Source: Nageia nagi
Lineage: Eukaryota > Pinophyta
NCBI GenBank assembly: GCA_050084985.1
Contig: JBITNC010000001.1
Span: forward strand, 123,938,001-124,002,000
Length of the DNA stretch: 64,000 bases
Direction: 5' to 3'
Under the pieces are notes generated by a model. The model did not search any database. It was not told the DNA's origin and saw only the letters and a program-made list of their open reading frames with translations. How positions within the stretch are numbered: the stretch's first letter is position 1; each line of letters starts with the position of its first letter. Below are positions 1-9,663 of the stretch, one piece after another. The translations under genes and the position numbers were made by a program.

Positions 1-80
1 CATTAATATTTTAGCTAAATTATTATTTAAACCTTTGATATAAGGAAGGTAAGCTACCCTTATGTATAAATTAGTATTAT

Positions 81-750
81 TATTTTTCCTCCTTCAAAAT
101 ATGCTCTCTCACCCTCACTACAATAGTCTTTCTCATTTGTATTCATGTAGCATTATTTTGGCTATTATATTCTCCTATTTTTTGGATTTTGTAAAATTGT
201 CCAAACTACTTTTGGTGCCATTTTGTCATAACCACAACTTCATGATGATATTTTTAAATTTCATTCATGCATTCTTAGATATTTTTAAATTTCATATCCT
301 TATTGGTAGCTCTTGGCATCATCATCAAGTTGGCCTTCAATGCAAATTTGCACCTAACAGCTGTCAAAATTTTGACCAAGTCATGAATAAAAAATGAATA
401 TTTACCATTTTGTGAGCACCATAACTTTCAATTCTTTAATTAAATACCTTCAAATGGTAACCACATATCCCCCATAATACAAGGTACTAGTGATTCAAAT
501 TTTAAGCTATGAATCAATCCAAGCTACTCTTGGTGAGTCCGTCATAGAGCTTTCCATGCATATTTTTTATTTTTTTATTATTAAATCCAAATTTTGAGAA
601 GTCATAAATTACAAACCATAGCTTTGTTTCATTTACTATTTGAAGCATTGGAATTATTGAAGATAGCTCTTCAATATGGAAGAGAATAATCAATAAAGTT
701 ATTAACTTGAAAAATAACCTTTTTTATGACTCCAAAATCCATTTCGGATC
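81..750. repeat. Direct repeat, copy 1 (pair with 1843-2540)
   Basis: This stretch recurs in the same order and orientation at 1843-2540. Shared landmarks are TATTTTTCCTCC near the left end, ATGCTCTCTCACCCTCA, a GTGAGCACCATAA segment, and AACTTGAAAA followed by CTCCAAAATCCATTTC at the right end. The copies differ by many substitutions and small indels. No coding sequence is recognised. It could be an old duplication or the terminal repeats of a short non-autonomous LTR element; I see no convincing TG...CA ends, primer binding site or polypurine tract. Confidence 0.7.
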
Positions 751-1842
751 ACTTATACTATTTTATGGACTTTTAGTCCCACAAAAGCCTTAGGATCAAA
801 ATAATGAGGGAAATAATCCCAAAAAATGAAATATAGGTCTACTTCTTATATTGTCTCACATAATCTAAATTTGCTTGACAACTCAAGCATGTCACTTTGA
901 ATTCTCAACAAAATAATATACAAAAGATTCTCCATTCCAACATAACTTCCCTAGTCATCACAACTACCGAGAAGATATGCACTTCTTCCCACCAGAATTC
1001 ATATTGAGATAAATATTACATTAGAAAGATTTTTCAATTGCTAATGAAATAAATGAAAATTTACCTCAACCTTTCATGCTTCCAATCCGTAAATCCACAA
1101 AAGCACCCATTCCACTTTTCAAATAAGCTCCATCAATTTCCAACATGACCTACTTTGACACTAACTTGATCCATAAATCCTAGTTCAGAATTTATTTTAG
1201 ATCTCACACTTTATTCATTTTAGTGCTTCTGAAAATAAAAATGCACACCAAATAAAAATATGCAAAATGATATACACATATAGTTACGTTTGACTGCTGT
1301 GGTTTACATCTAGCAGATAGTAATCCATTATTGTAGATTCCATTTTACAATATCATTTATATTATCCTTCTTGCCTAACTCTTTTATTTGTCAAAGTTGA
1401 ATAACATGATCACTATAGACTCTCCATTGAGTCCCTTTCTTGAAGATGACTCTCTTTTAAATGAAAGTTCTTGACCATAGTTGCACATTTATTATCCCAA
1501 CATGATATATTTAGAACTACTCTTTATCTTTTTTTTTTCATTATGGCTATTATGTCATCCACTTCTTTCTCCATGAACATAATCTTGTCCATATTCATTT
1601 TCTTATTCTATACAAGCTTGAAATGCACCTCCAATATTACTCTCATGGTATTGTTATTTTACATGGAGTTTACAATAAAATGGAGTTTTCTACATTCTTT
1701 TCAAACCTACACTAACTCTCTCACAGAAGAAAAATCCCACTAAAAGGAATTCCACTTTTTTCAGACTCCATGTTCCCTTTTATAATATTAAGGGATTACA
1801 AATTTGGAGTTTATGGTTACATAGTGATAAGACAATATTTGT
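751..1842. other. Spacer between the direct repeats, no gene seen
   Basis: About 1.1 kb of AT-rich sequence lies between the two direct repeats. Short open frames here resemble no protein I recognise. If the flanking repeats are LTRs this would be a very short non-coding interior. Confidence 0.5.
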
Positions 1843-2540
1843 TATTTTTCCTCCTATACAATATGCTCTCTCACCCTCATAACAATAATCTCCCTCATTT
1901 GTATTCTCATAGCATTGTTTTGGCCTTGTATGATTATAATTTTCTTTTTTTTTAGATTTTGCAAAACTATCAAAACTACTTTTGGTGCCATTTTGTCATG
2001 ACCATATTTGCAAATGCCATAAAATTTCATTCAGGTCTTCTTGGATGTATGCAACTTAATTCATCCAAATTTTTCACTTTATTTCCTTTTTAGTTTCTCC
2101 TAAAATTGTTATCAAGTTGGCATCTAACATAGATTTACACTTGGCAGCTCTAAAATGTTTTACTATGTTATGAATGCACAATGAGAATTTACTATTTTGT
2201 GAGCACCATAAATTTCATGTATTTAATCCAAATGCCTTAAAAATTTAACCACATGTTAACCATAATACTAGGTACTAATGATACAAATTTCATGCTATTA
2301 ATCAACTAGATATGCTCCTCATGAGTCCATCAAGAGAGCTTTCTATGCATATTTTGCATTTTTTTATTTAACTTCAAATTTTGAAAAGCCATGACTTACA
2401 AACCATAGCTATGTTTTATTTGATGTTTGAAGCACTAAAATAGTGAAAGAGAGCCCTTTAATATTTAAAAGAATAATCAACAAAATTATTAACTTGAAAA
2501 CTCACCTTTTTTACAACTCCAAAATCCATTTCAGATCAAA
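1843..2540. repeat. Direct repeat, copy 2 (pair with 81-750)
   Basis: This is the second copy of the segment at 81-750, about 1.76 kb further along. The landmarks TATTTTTCCTCC, ATGCTCTCTCACCCTCA, GTGAGCACCATAA and CTCCAAAATCCATTTC recur in order. Homology fades just after TTTCAGATCA near 2540. Confidence 0.7.
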
Positions 2541-3089
2541 AAATTATGAAAAAATATATTAACAATCTTCAATGTGTTAGGTATATTTGTATAAAATTTT
2601 TTTAAAAAATACTTTAATTTAGGTAAAATTATGTCAAACATTCAAGTATTACATTTTTGGCATATTGACCTTTCTCAAGATTACGTGTATAAGTGCTTCA
2701 AATTTTAAGATCAATTGTGACCAGACCGAAAATCAATGAAAAATTTCCACATTTTGGCCATGAAGTGGACCCAATGTATTGAATTAACCTATTATATATT
2801 ATAATTATGTTAAAATCCATTGGAATGAGTATAAAGGCTACAAGAAGGTTAGGAAGAATTAAGGTGATAATGTCGACACCAAACTGTGATTCAGTTGAAC
2901 ACCACTAATTCATGGAGGACACTATCTTTACTAAAATACGAACTTTTAGGAAAGTTTGAGAATTTAAAAATATCTTAGATATTTAGGAGATATCATTTAA
3001 ATAAAAATATTAATTATGATAAGACAAGGATATTCTTCCTTAACAATTTGAGAAAAATAAGCCAATAAATTACCAAAATTTGCAACTAC
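2541..3089. other. No gene seen
   Basis: AT-rich sequence with no open frame, repeat or motif that I can support. Confidence 0.4.
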
Positions 3090-4130
3090 CAAATAAAGTT
3101 ACTACCTTGAATTTATTTAAGGATGCCCTTGTTTGGTGCAAGAAGAGATAAAGACTTTGTGAAAGGAATAATAACCATATTGGAAAATAAAATGGAAGGT
3201 TATAAAGGTTTGTTCCTAATCATTGCAAGAAAAAATTAGTTAGTAAAATCAACTTTGCAAAGCATCCTTTTCTATATGGCCTTAGTTGCCTCCATGATTG
3301 ATTATATTTTTAGGGATTTCATCTAGATCAAATTCGATGAGAATAAAATATTTTTACTTATGGTATTACACATGTTCTATAGGAGGAAAAGAGAAGGGGG
3401 TGGTTCTTAGAATTAGGCCAATTCCATGGGTCAATTGGTCCCTAGGGATAAAATTAACATGGAGGTTAGGAGAAGGACAAGATAAGGAATGGATTAGGAT
3501 ATGAAAAATAAATACATGGAAGAGATATACAATTTCTTAAGGATTAATAATCCTACAAAAGGGTTCACCTTATGGAATAGTTTAATGGAAATCTAGGATG
3601 CTTTATGGTAGAATTCCAGAAGGGAGGTAAATAAATAAGATAAAGTATGATTTTAGGTTGATCCTTGGCTCAACCTAGATCCATTGGATCAAAATAAAGT
3701 ATATATAGAATAAATTAGGAAAAACTAATGTGAGTAATGTGGTAAATGATTTTATGTATGAAGATAAGATGAAAACGAAATGGGAAATCCTTTCAGCTTG
3801 TAACATCCAAATGGAGGCCCAATTGGAAATTATCAAAGGAAAACTTATGGAACATTTGATTAATTCAATGGAAAATCTTGATATGTTATGGTGGGTGTAC
3901 ATAAAGAAAGGAAAGAAAGAATTATCCATTAAGGTAGGATATAACTAACTTAATTGTAATGAAAAAGATAGACAAAAGAGATTATGGTAGAGAGTGTGGA
4001 TTAAGAAGCTAACTCCCTAATTGGTTCATTCTTAAAAAAAAGAGAAGTAATGTTGATCATATCATGATCCATGACAAGTTCACTAACTATGTTTGGGATT
4101 CTATTTTAGCTAAAATAAAAGTATACTAGA
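3090..4130 (+). pseudogene. Decayed L1-type LINE, C-terminal part of ORF2
   Basis: The plus-strand translation, read across several frameshifts and stops, follows the region downstream of reverse transcriptase in plant L1-type LINEs. A segment containing WSLGIKLTWRLGEGQD (3430-3480) matches the 'alignment of the defective upstream' tract. It is followed by FTLWNSL (about 3570), a VDPWL stretch (about 3655) and WWVYIKKGKKELSIKVGYN (3889-3945). The last of these corresponds to the W...G.FSVKSGY motif that precedes the zinc-binding zf-RVT segment. No reverse transcriptase core is visible upstream, so the copy is truncated. The assignment rests on pattern recognition of a degenerate sequence. Confidence 0.45.
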
Positions 4131-5389
4131 TAAGACCATGATCAATAGTGAAAATGATCACACAATGAGATCTAGGAGGTGATAGGCAAAAGATTAGGCA
4201 AGTTGAAGTTATGATCCTTGGGAACCTTTGTAGGAGTATCATGAAATAAAGGATATTCAAAGATCATAATTTTCCTATAACTTAAATAGGATTAGAGTTG
4301 TAAAAGAGAATATGTAGTCTTGCATTAGGATTGACTTGGGGAATGATAACAAGTGACAGGCCTTCTTACCAAACTAGAATTTGAATAACTTAAATAAAAC
4401 CATAAGAATTGAGTGGTTGAAAAAGGATCAAAAACAAAAATTGAAGGAAAATGTCACCTAAGAACTATAAGAATTTTAGTTGTATTTGGCAATAGTTAGC
4501 ATTAAGTGTGCTACTATCAAACTATGGTTGAACAACAATAAACACTACTACGATATAAATCCATGAAGATTTTGTATAATAAATTTTTAGAACCGTATTA
4601 GAATCCTTTTATTTATAACATAATTTACCTTTATTATAAAAAACATATAATATATAAAAATATTTATAAAAAAATATGATAACTTTGTAAATATAAAATA
4701 TCATTACATGGAAAGGTATTTATAATTATTACCACAAATAGAGTGTTCGTAAATAATGGACACACTATTTTTGATTTTATAAAAAATTAATATAGGACTT
4801 ACTATATTAATTTTAAAATCTTTAATATATTCAAAAAAATTAATAACATAGAATTTTCATTCGCTTTTGCATGCCATGTATTTCACACTTCGAGGAGACT
4901 ATATGATATTATTAGTTGTTTTACAATATTGGGCCATGTTTCCTCAACATGAGAAGAATATGACACATTGACACTTCTATTATAGATAAATATTGAAGAA
5001 GAGATAATGGAACTATTTACATCGAGAAGGTGTGCCTTTATGTACATGCTCACTATATTAGATTTTAAGATTTCTCTACTAGATATAAACCATGAAGTAT
5101 TTGTAATATTTTCTATTTTTATTTTTCTAAATAGTCATGAATTTAGTTGAGGGTTGAATTGAATTGAATTTGTATTAATGTCCATTGGTGACAAACAAAT
5201 ATTAATAGGACTATAAAGTAAGACATATACAAAGCAATGAGATTGCCTAATGCAACTTTAGAGGAAATAAAATAAGAAAAATCCTATACAGTATAACAAA
5301 TGATAAACAAGATCTATGAATCAAGGATTTCTCTGAACATTTAAGGGTGCAAAGAATTGAGTGATATAAGAGTTTGATCTCATCATATA
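4131..5389. other. AT-rich spacer, no gene seen
   Basis: Very AT-rich sequence. The first few hundred bases may be the tail of the LINE remnant to the left. No coding frame, structural RNA or clear repeat can be supported. Confidence 0.4.
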
Positions 5390-6127
5390 TAATCCATGTT
5401 GGATTCAAAAATGAGAGGTTATTATCATATCTCTATGATTATGCTAGCATTTCCTAGTCATGGTTTCTTGAGGTCGGAAAAATGAAGTGATAAGTTAGGA
5501 TCCTGTTATCCTCTTCAAAATGTTACTAAGTAGTTCTTTTCTAATATTGAATAATTCTAGGATGAAAAGGAAAATGCTTCTTTAGTATTTATAATTAATC
5601 TAAAAATTCAGTGTATGGGTGTATTTGATTAAGTAATAATATCTATCTCATATCTCATAGTAGACATGATAAGTAAAAATGAAATGCTTCTTGAATTCCA
5701 GATCAAGATTGCAAAATCTACAAATACATTGATATTTGTGAGGTGATTATCTATCTCAATACATAGTTGGTGGGAGCAAACCTATAGTTGAGCAAGAGGA
5801 AACAATAGATTATGCGACATCTGTATCAAGTTATAGTTTGGAGTAGTAATCAAACATTCTCTAGTTAGAATAAAAGTAAGAGTAATGGAGCAATTTTTGC
5901 GAATGAGGTTCCTTTGGATCAGTCCAAGTAGTTTTTAAATATGCTAAGTAGATATAATCTCAAATTTCCTTATTAGAATATGATGTATTGATTGATGACT
6001 TAGTAGGAGGAAGTATCATGATGTATAAGCCAAGGGATTGAAGTAGAGTAGTATTTTGAGCATACCAGCAATTCCTAACCCCTAGATAGACCAATTGTAT
6101 GGAGGAATGTGATGTTAAATATGGATA

Positions 6128-6502
6128 TCATCTTATATCTAGCATATAATGGAATCTATGTAGTAAAGAGATAACATGAAATAATGCTATTGTAAATAAT
6201 GGGCGAGCACCAGACTTAGTTATAATGATGGGATGTGGAACTATTCTTTTGGAATGAATGAACTTTGATAACATTAAGATGAGGACCCTTTCAATATGAT
6301 ACCAACCCAATTTTTTGAGGCTAGGACCCCAAAATTCACAATCATATAGTAATGATGGGTAACAAAAGTGTGAAAGAGTTTGACCTTCATATTGATATCT
6401 TGAAACTAGAGCTAAAAGAATTGCTTTTTCTAAGAGGCTAAGGCAACATACCCTTTTTTTAACCTTGCTTGAGATATAGGGATCATGTTGAAGGTAGGTC
6501 AT
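6128..6502 (-). pseudogene. LINE G ORF2, C-terminal domain
   Basis: This open stretch of 124 residues continues the LINE polyprotein after the reverse transcriptase. The tract FWGPSLKKLGWYHIERV with a nearby PHPIII motif is the conserved 'LLYG.E.WGP....W..IERVQ' pattern that follows RT in one group of plant LINEs. It carries no catalytic residues that I can name. Its frame differs from that of the RT fragment upstream (higher coordinates), so a frameshift lies between them. Confidence 0.65.
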
Positions 6503-6681
6503 ATGAAAAGAACTACCAAATATGTGTATGATATGATAATATCAATAGCATTCCCTTTGTATGTGATATGAATAGAAGAAAGATCTTTTTGGGGTAGATT
6601 GAATGTCATAATCTTTATTTTTGGGACATTAATTTCTAATCCATGTAAGTCAAAGTAATTGCCAAGTGTGTTTAGTTGTTG

Positions 6682-7640
6682 TTAAATTCCTATTGCTATT
6701 TTTGAAATTAGGATAATATCATCAAAAAGTACCAAAATGGTAATAATAATACAAAAAATTAAGCAATATGTACTCTTAGCTAGAGAGTCCATAATGAGCA
6801 CCTCTACTTCATCTATATACAATCCAAAGAATGTAGGTGAAAGTGGGTACCCTTGTTTAACCCGTATAGTACTATGAACATATTCTGTTCTAATACATCC
6901 AAATTTTAACTTGTACAATAAATTTTTCATATAAGGTCATAACCAACAAAGTAACTTCCTTTAGAATTCTTAAATCATTCAACCTATGAAGTAGTAACTA
7001 TTTAGGTACAATATCAAATGTTTTTCTGAATTCTATAAAATAACAATTGACCCTATGTTTATTAGCTTTAACTTTTTAAATAATAACTCTAAGAGTTAAA
7101 ATGTGATCATAAGTACAATGATTTATTTTGAAACCTTCTTAACCCTTTGTGTGAATTTTCCTAGCCTCAACAAATTCAAAGATAAAAATATCAAGAACCA
7201 TTGTAAAAAGTTTTAAAAGAGTATGGCCAACCATAGTAGTTCTATAATTTCTTGGGTTTAATAGATCTATAGATTTATGGATGGGATATATAATGTTTCA
7301 AGACCAAGAGGGTGGAAACCCATGAGTAACTATATGATTGAAGAGTTTTGTAATATGGACCACCAAGACTCTAGGGTTATATTTAAGAAATTTTGCATTC
7401 AAATTTTTAATATTAGCTACTCTACTAGTATGTAGCTTATGAATAGCATGAAAAATTATTCCATTAATGAAGAACGTACAATGTGATGGTTGTGGGTTTT
7501 GAATAAATGGGGAATGATTTGAAATATCATAAAATGAGCCAGCATAGGTGTACCAAGTGTGAGAATCATAAATAGGACATGTTTTCCTTTTGGGTAGGAA
7601 AATATACCAAAAGTTTCTATGGCTATGTCTAAGCATGTAT
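6682..7640 (-). pseudogene. LINE G ORF2, reverse transcriptase domain
   Basis: The reverse transcriptase copies element RNA at a nicked target. The N-terminal part (7640-7298) has a TWYTYA tract and ends with the FPPSW motif typical of LINE RTs. The central part (6930-6682) carries VKQGYPLSPTFFGLYIDEVE, the RT motif around the SPTLFGLYID core, and then LVLFDDIILIS, which corresponds to the catalytic F/YADD box. The box reads FDD here, so the residue before the two aspartates appears to be lost or shifted. Between the two parts (about 6930-7298) the frame is broken by stops. The gene is non-functional. Confidence 0.75.
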
Positions 7641-7862
7641 ATAATTTATTATCTTTTTCTTGATAAGAATTGATGCATTTTCTTCCTAGGAAAAGAACAA
7701 TAGTAGTTTTAGGCTAATTTATACTTCAAGGGATCAAGACAATCAACTGACATGTTGAGCCTATGTAAAATGTTACATTAAGTTTCAAACCATGAGTTAG
7801 GGGGTAATGTCCATGGGATTGATGGAAAGAATGAGTGGTATTGGGAAAAGATTCAACAATTA

Positions 7863-8860
7863 TCAACCATAATGATTCAAAAAACAATTTGCTCTCTCAA
7901 GAGGATCTTGAATTATTTTAATATGGATAAGGTAGGATTTAATTTTTTCTTTGTATACATCATCATAACTATGGTTAAAGTGGATTTTCATAATTATTTT
8001 GGAAGGGGGTGGTGGGATAGGTTCTAATTTGGAAACAAATGGAAAGTTAAAGATGTGAAAGGCATGATCTACTAAAGGAGGTACACTTGAGATGCATAAA
8101 TTAGATATGATTAAGACAAAAGGTAAGTTAGCCATCACATAGTCAACTATACTAGCTCCACTAGCATATGGAAAACATGTAAAATTATTGAAAATGGGGA
8201 ATTTCTTAATACTATTTAGAATGATTAAGTCATGAGATTCACTAAGGTTAATTTTGTGCTTACCATAGGGTGTGATAATAGTGTCCACATCAGCTGAGCA
8301 ATAAGAAACACCCAAACTATCATTATCAAATTTCTTTAGAGATAATAGATATGAAGAGATATCAAATATAGAGCATTATGCAATACTTGTATGAGCATTA
8401 AAATCATCCACTAGTAGAATATCATTGAGGATGGAGAATTCAAAAATTTCTAGAGAAAGATCTAAATATGATGAATATCCATCTGATGTCATTACATCTG
8501 AAGAGTGGGATGGAGGAAAGTGGCACATTGATATACAAAGTTGATTAAGTGGTGGATTTCTATCCAAAGAGATCCACATAAATATGGTATACGAATTTAT
8601 GTATTCCAAATGTATAGAATATGCAAGATGATCTTGGAACAAACAAGCAACACCTCTTGAGCCTTTTGACTATGTTGAATCTTCAATCTTTGTGTAGAAA
8701 CCCATGAATAACATGTATATAAGGGGAGAAACATTGTGCTAGTCTCATATATTTCTGTGAAGAATATAATATCTTTGTTTTGAATCACATCATCTGTTGA
8801 ACCTAGAAAAACGAAAAGAGAACCACTACAATTACGAATAACGATTGATAATTTAGCCTA
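7863..8860 (-). pseudogene. LINE G ORF2, AP-like endonuclease domain
   Basis: The endonuclease/exonuclease/phosphatase-fold domain nicks target DNA for LINE insertion. The section 8642-8376 contains DILLVDDFNAHTS, the GDFNAR active-site motif with glycine replaced by aspartate. The section 8315-7863 contains GASIVDYVMAN and, further on, PPLVDHAFHI. These are the SxxDY and SDH motifs of the family, the latter with serine changed to valine. The start of the domain (IIFFTEIYET) is near 8750 in another frame. Stop codons and substituted catalytic residues mark it as a pseudogene. It lies upstream of the RT domain in the usual order. Confidence 0.75.
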
Positions 8861-9141
8861 AAGACTCAGAGCCTAACATCATGTTGAGTGAATTGGCTAA
8901 GGCTTGGACCATCATGTGGGAAGGGTATCTCTAATTCAAGCTTTTCCATTCTAGAGAATATCCCATTTACCTTATTTTTTTGCTTCTAATATTTTATTTC
9001 TATTATCTTTAAATTCTTCATATTACAATCTAGTTAAATCTTCATTAAGATAAATCTTATAGATCATACTAAAAAAATATTTCTTATACTTAAGGGCCTC
9101 TAGCCTATCCTATAGAGTGCAAAAATGCATGATCAGAGAGT

Positions 9142-9146
9142 TTTCC
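9142..9146. repeat. Candidate 5-bp target-site duplication, left
   Basis: The five bases before the copia 5' LTR are TTTCC. Those following the 3' LTR at 17920-17924 are TGTCC. Four of five match, as expected for an old duplicated target site of a Ty1/copia insertion. Confidence 0.5.
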
Positions 9147-9200
9147 TGTTGGAATGTATAATGCATTATTGTAAAGGTTGTATTAAATCTTTTATGTAAT

Positions 9201-9249
9201 TTCACTAATACTTAAAGGTATCATTTGATACCTTAAGTATTTTAGTGAA
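9201..9249. repeat. Imperfect palindrome in the 5' LTR U3
   Basis: The left arm begins TTCACTAATACTTAAAGG and the right arm ends CCTTAAGTATTTTAGTGAA, with a TT centre at GGTATCATTTGATACC. The arms pair over roughly 22 bases with small interruptions. The same palindrome is kept in the 3' LTR at 17484-17532. It lies about 100 bp upstream of the TATA box. Confidence 0.8.
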
Positions 9250-9340
9250 TATAATAATGTAACTTGTCCTACACTCCATATCATGAGCATGCCCCTTGGG
9301 TCAAAGGATGTGCATTTCATGTTTAGGTGATCCAAAGAGG

Positions 9341-9377
9341 GATTTTGGCCTATAAATAGAAGGCCCCCTCTTTGTAA
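9341..9377 (+). promoter_or_regulatory. TATA-containing promoter segment, first copy
   Basis: The sequence GATTTTGGCCTATAAATAGA contains a good plant TATA box (TATAAATA at 9351-9358). The 3' LTR has the equivalent segment at 17624-17660. This is the ancestral promoter position of the LTR. Confidence 0.7.
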
Positions 9378-9426
9378 TCATAGACCAAAGTGTGGAGTAA
9401 AGTTATGCTATAGGATAGAAGTGTAG

Positions 9427-9463
9427 GATTTTGGACTATAAATAGAAGGCTCCCTCTTTGTAA
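9427..9463 (+). promoter_or_regulatory. Duplicated TATA-containing segment, 5' LTR only
   Basis: GATTTTGGACTATAAATAGA and the following bases repeat the 37-bp segment at 9341-9377 with two mismatches. At the matching place the 3' LTR has unrelated sequence around AGAGTTGAGATTAGAAGG. The 5' LTR therefore has two TATA boxes 86 bp apart. Confidence 0.75.
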
Positions 9464-9651
9464 GAGAGTTGTATTTGTAATTGAAATAAAGATCTAGTTA
9501 GTGGATGTACTCCTAGTTGGAGGAACTAATTTACATCTTGAGTTACTTTGTGAGATTGTCTTGTTTGTGAAATTGTTGGATGTGAATTTGAGAGCTTTCA
9601 TGTGATCTTGGTAGTTTAGGATTGTTCTTGCTATAGTTCAATTCTCTTAAT

Positions 9652-9663
9652 TGGTATTAGAGT
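9652..9663 (+). other. Primer binding site, copia F
   Basis: TGGTATTAGAGT lies two bases after the 5' LTR end. It differs by one transition, over its first 11 bases, from TGGTATCAGAG, the usual plant copia site complementary to the initiator methionine tRNA. Confidence 0.75.

Larger units (their letters stand above)
5390..9146 (-). mobile_element. Non-LTR retrotransposon (LINE G), 3' portion
   Basis: A minus-strand LINE whose ORF2 reads from high to low coordinates: endonuclease (about 8860-7863), reverse transcriptase (about 7640-6680), a C-terminal domain (6502-6128), then a 3' untranslated tail to about 5390. A second copy of the family at 35550-37400 matches collinearly from its 3' end, which helps set the lower boundary. 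The upper end stops at the Ty1/copia insertion at 9147. The remaining 5' part appears to lie at 17920-18690. Stops and frameshifts throughout show it is no longer active. Confidence 0.75.
9147..9649 (+). repeat. Copia F 5' LTR
   Basis: Aligns over its whole length with 17430-17919. It carries an AT-rich palindrome (9201-9249) and a TATAAATA box at 9351. Unlike the 3' LTR, it has a second copy of the TATA-containing segment. LTRs drive transcription and polyadenylation of the element. Confidence 0.9.

Noticed and set aside
62-397. 111-codon plus-strand frame as a gene
   Set aside because: It lies in the direct repeat, the equivalent frame in the second copy is disrupted, and the product is low-complexity hydrophobic sequence.
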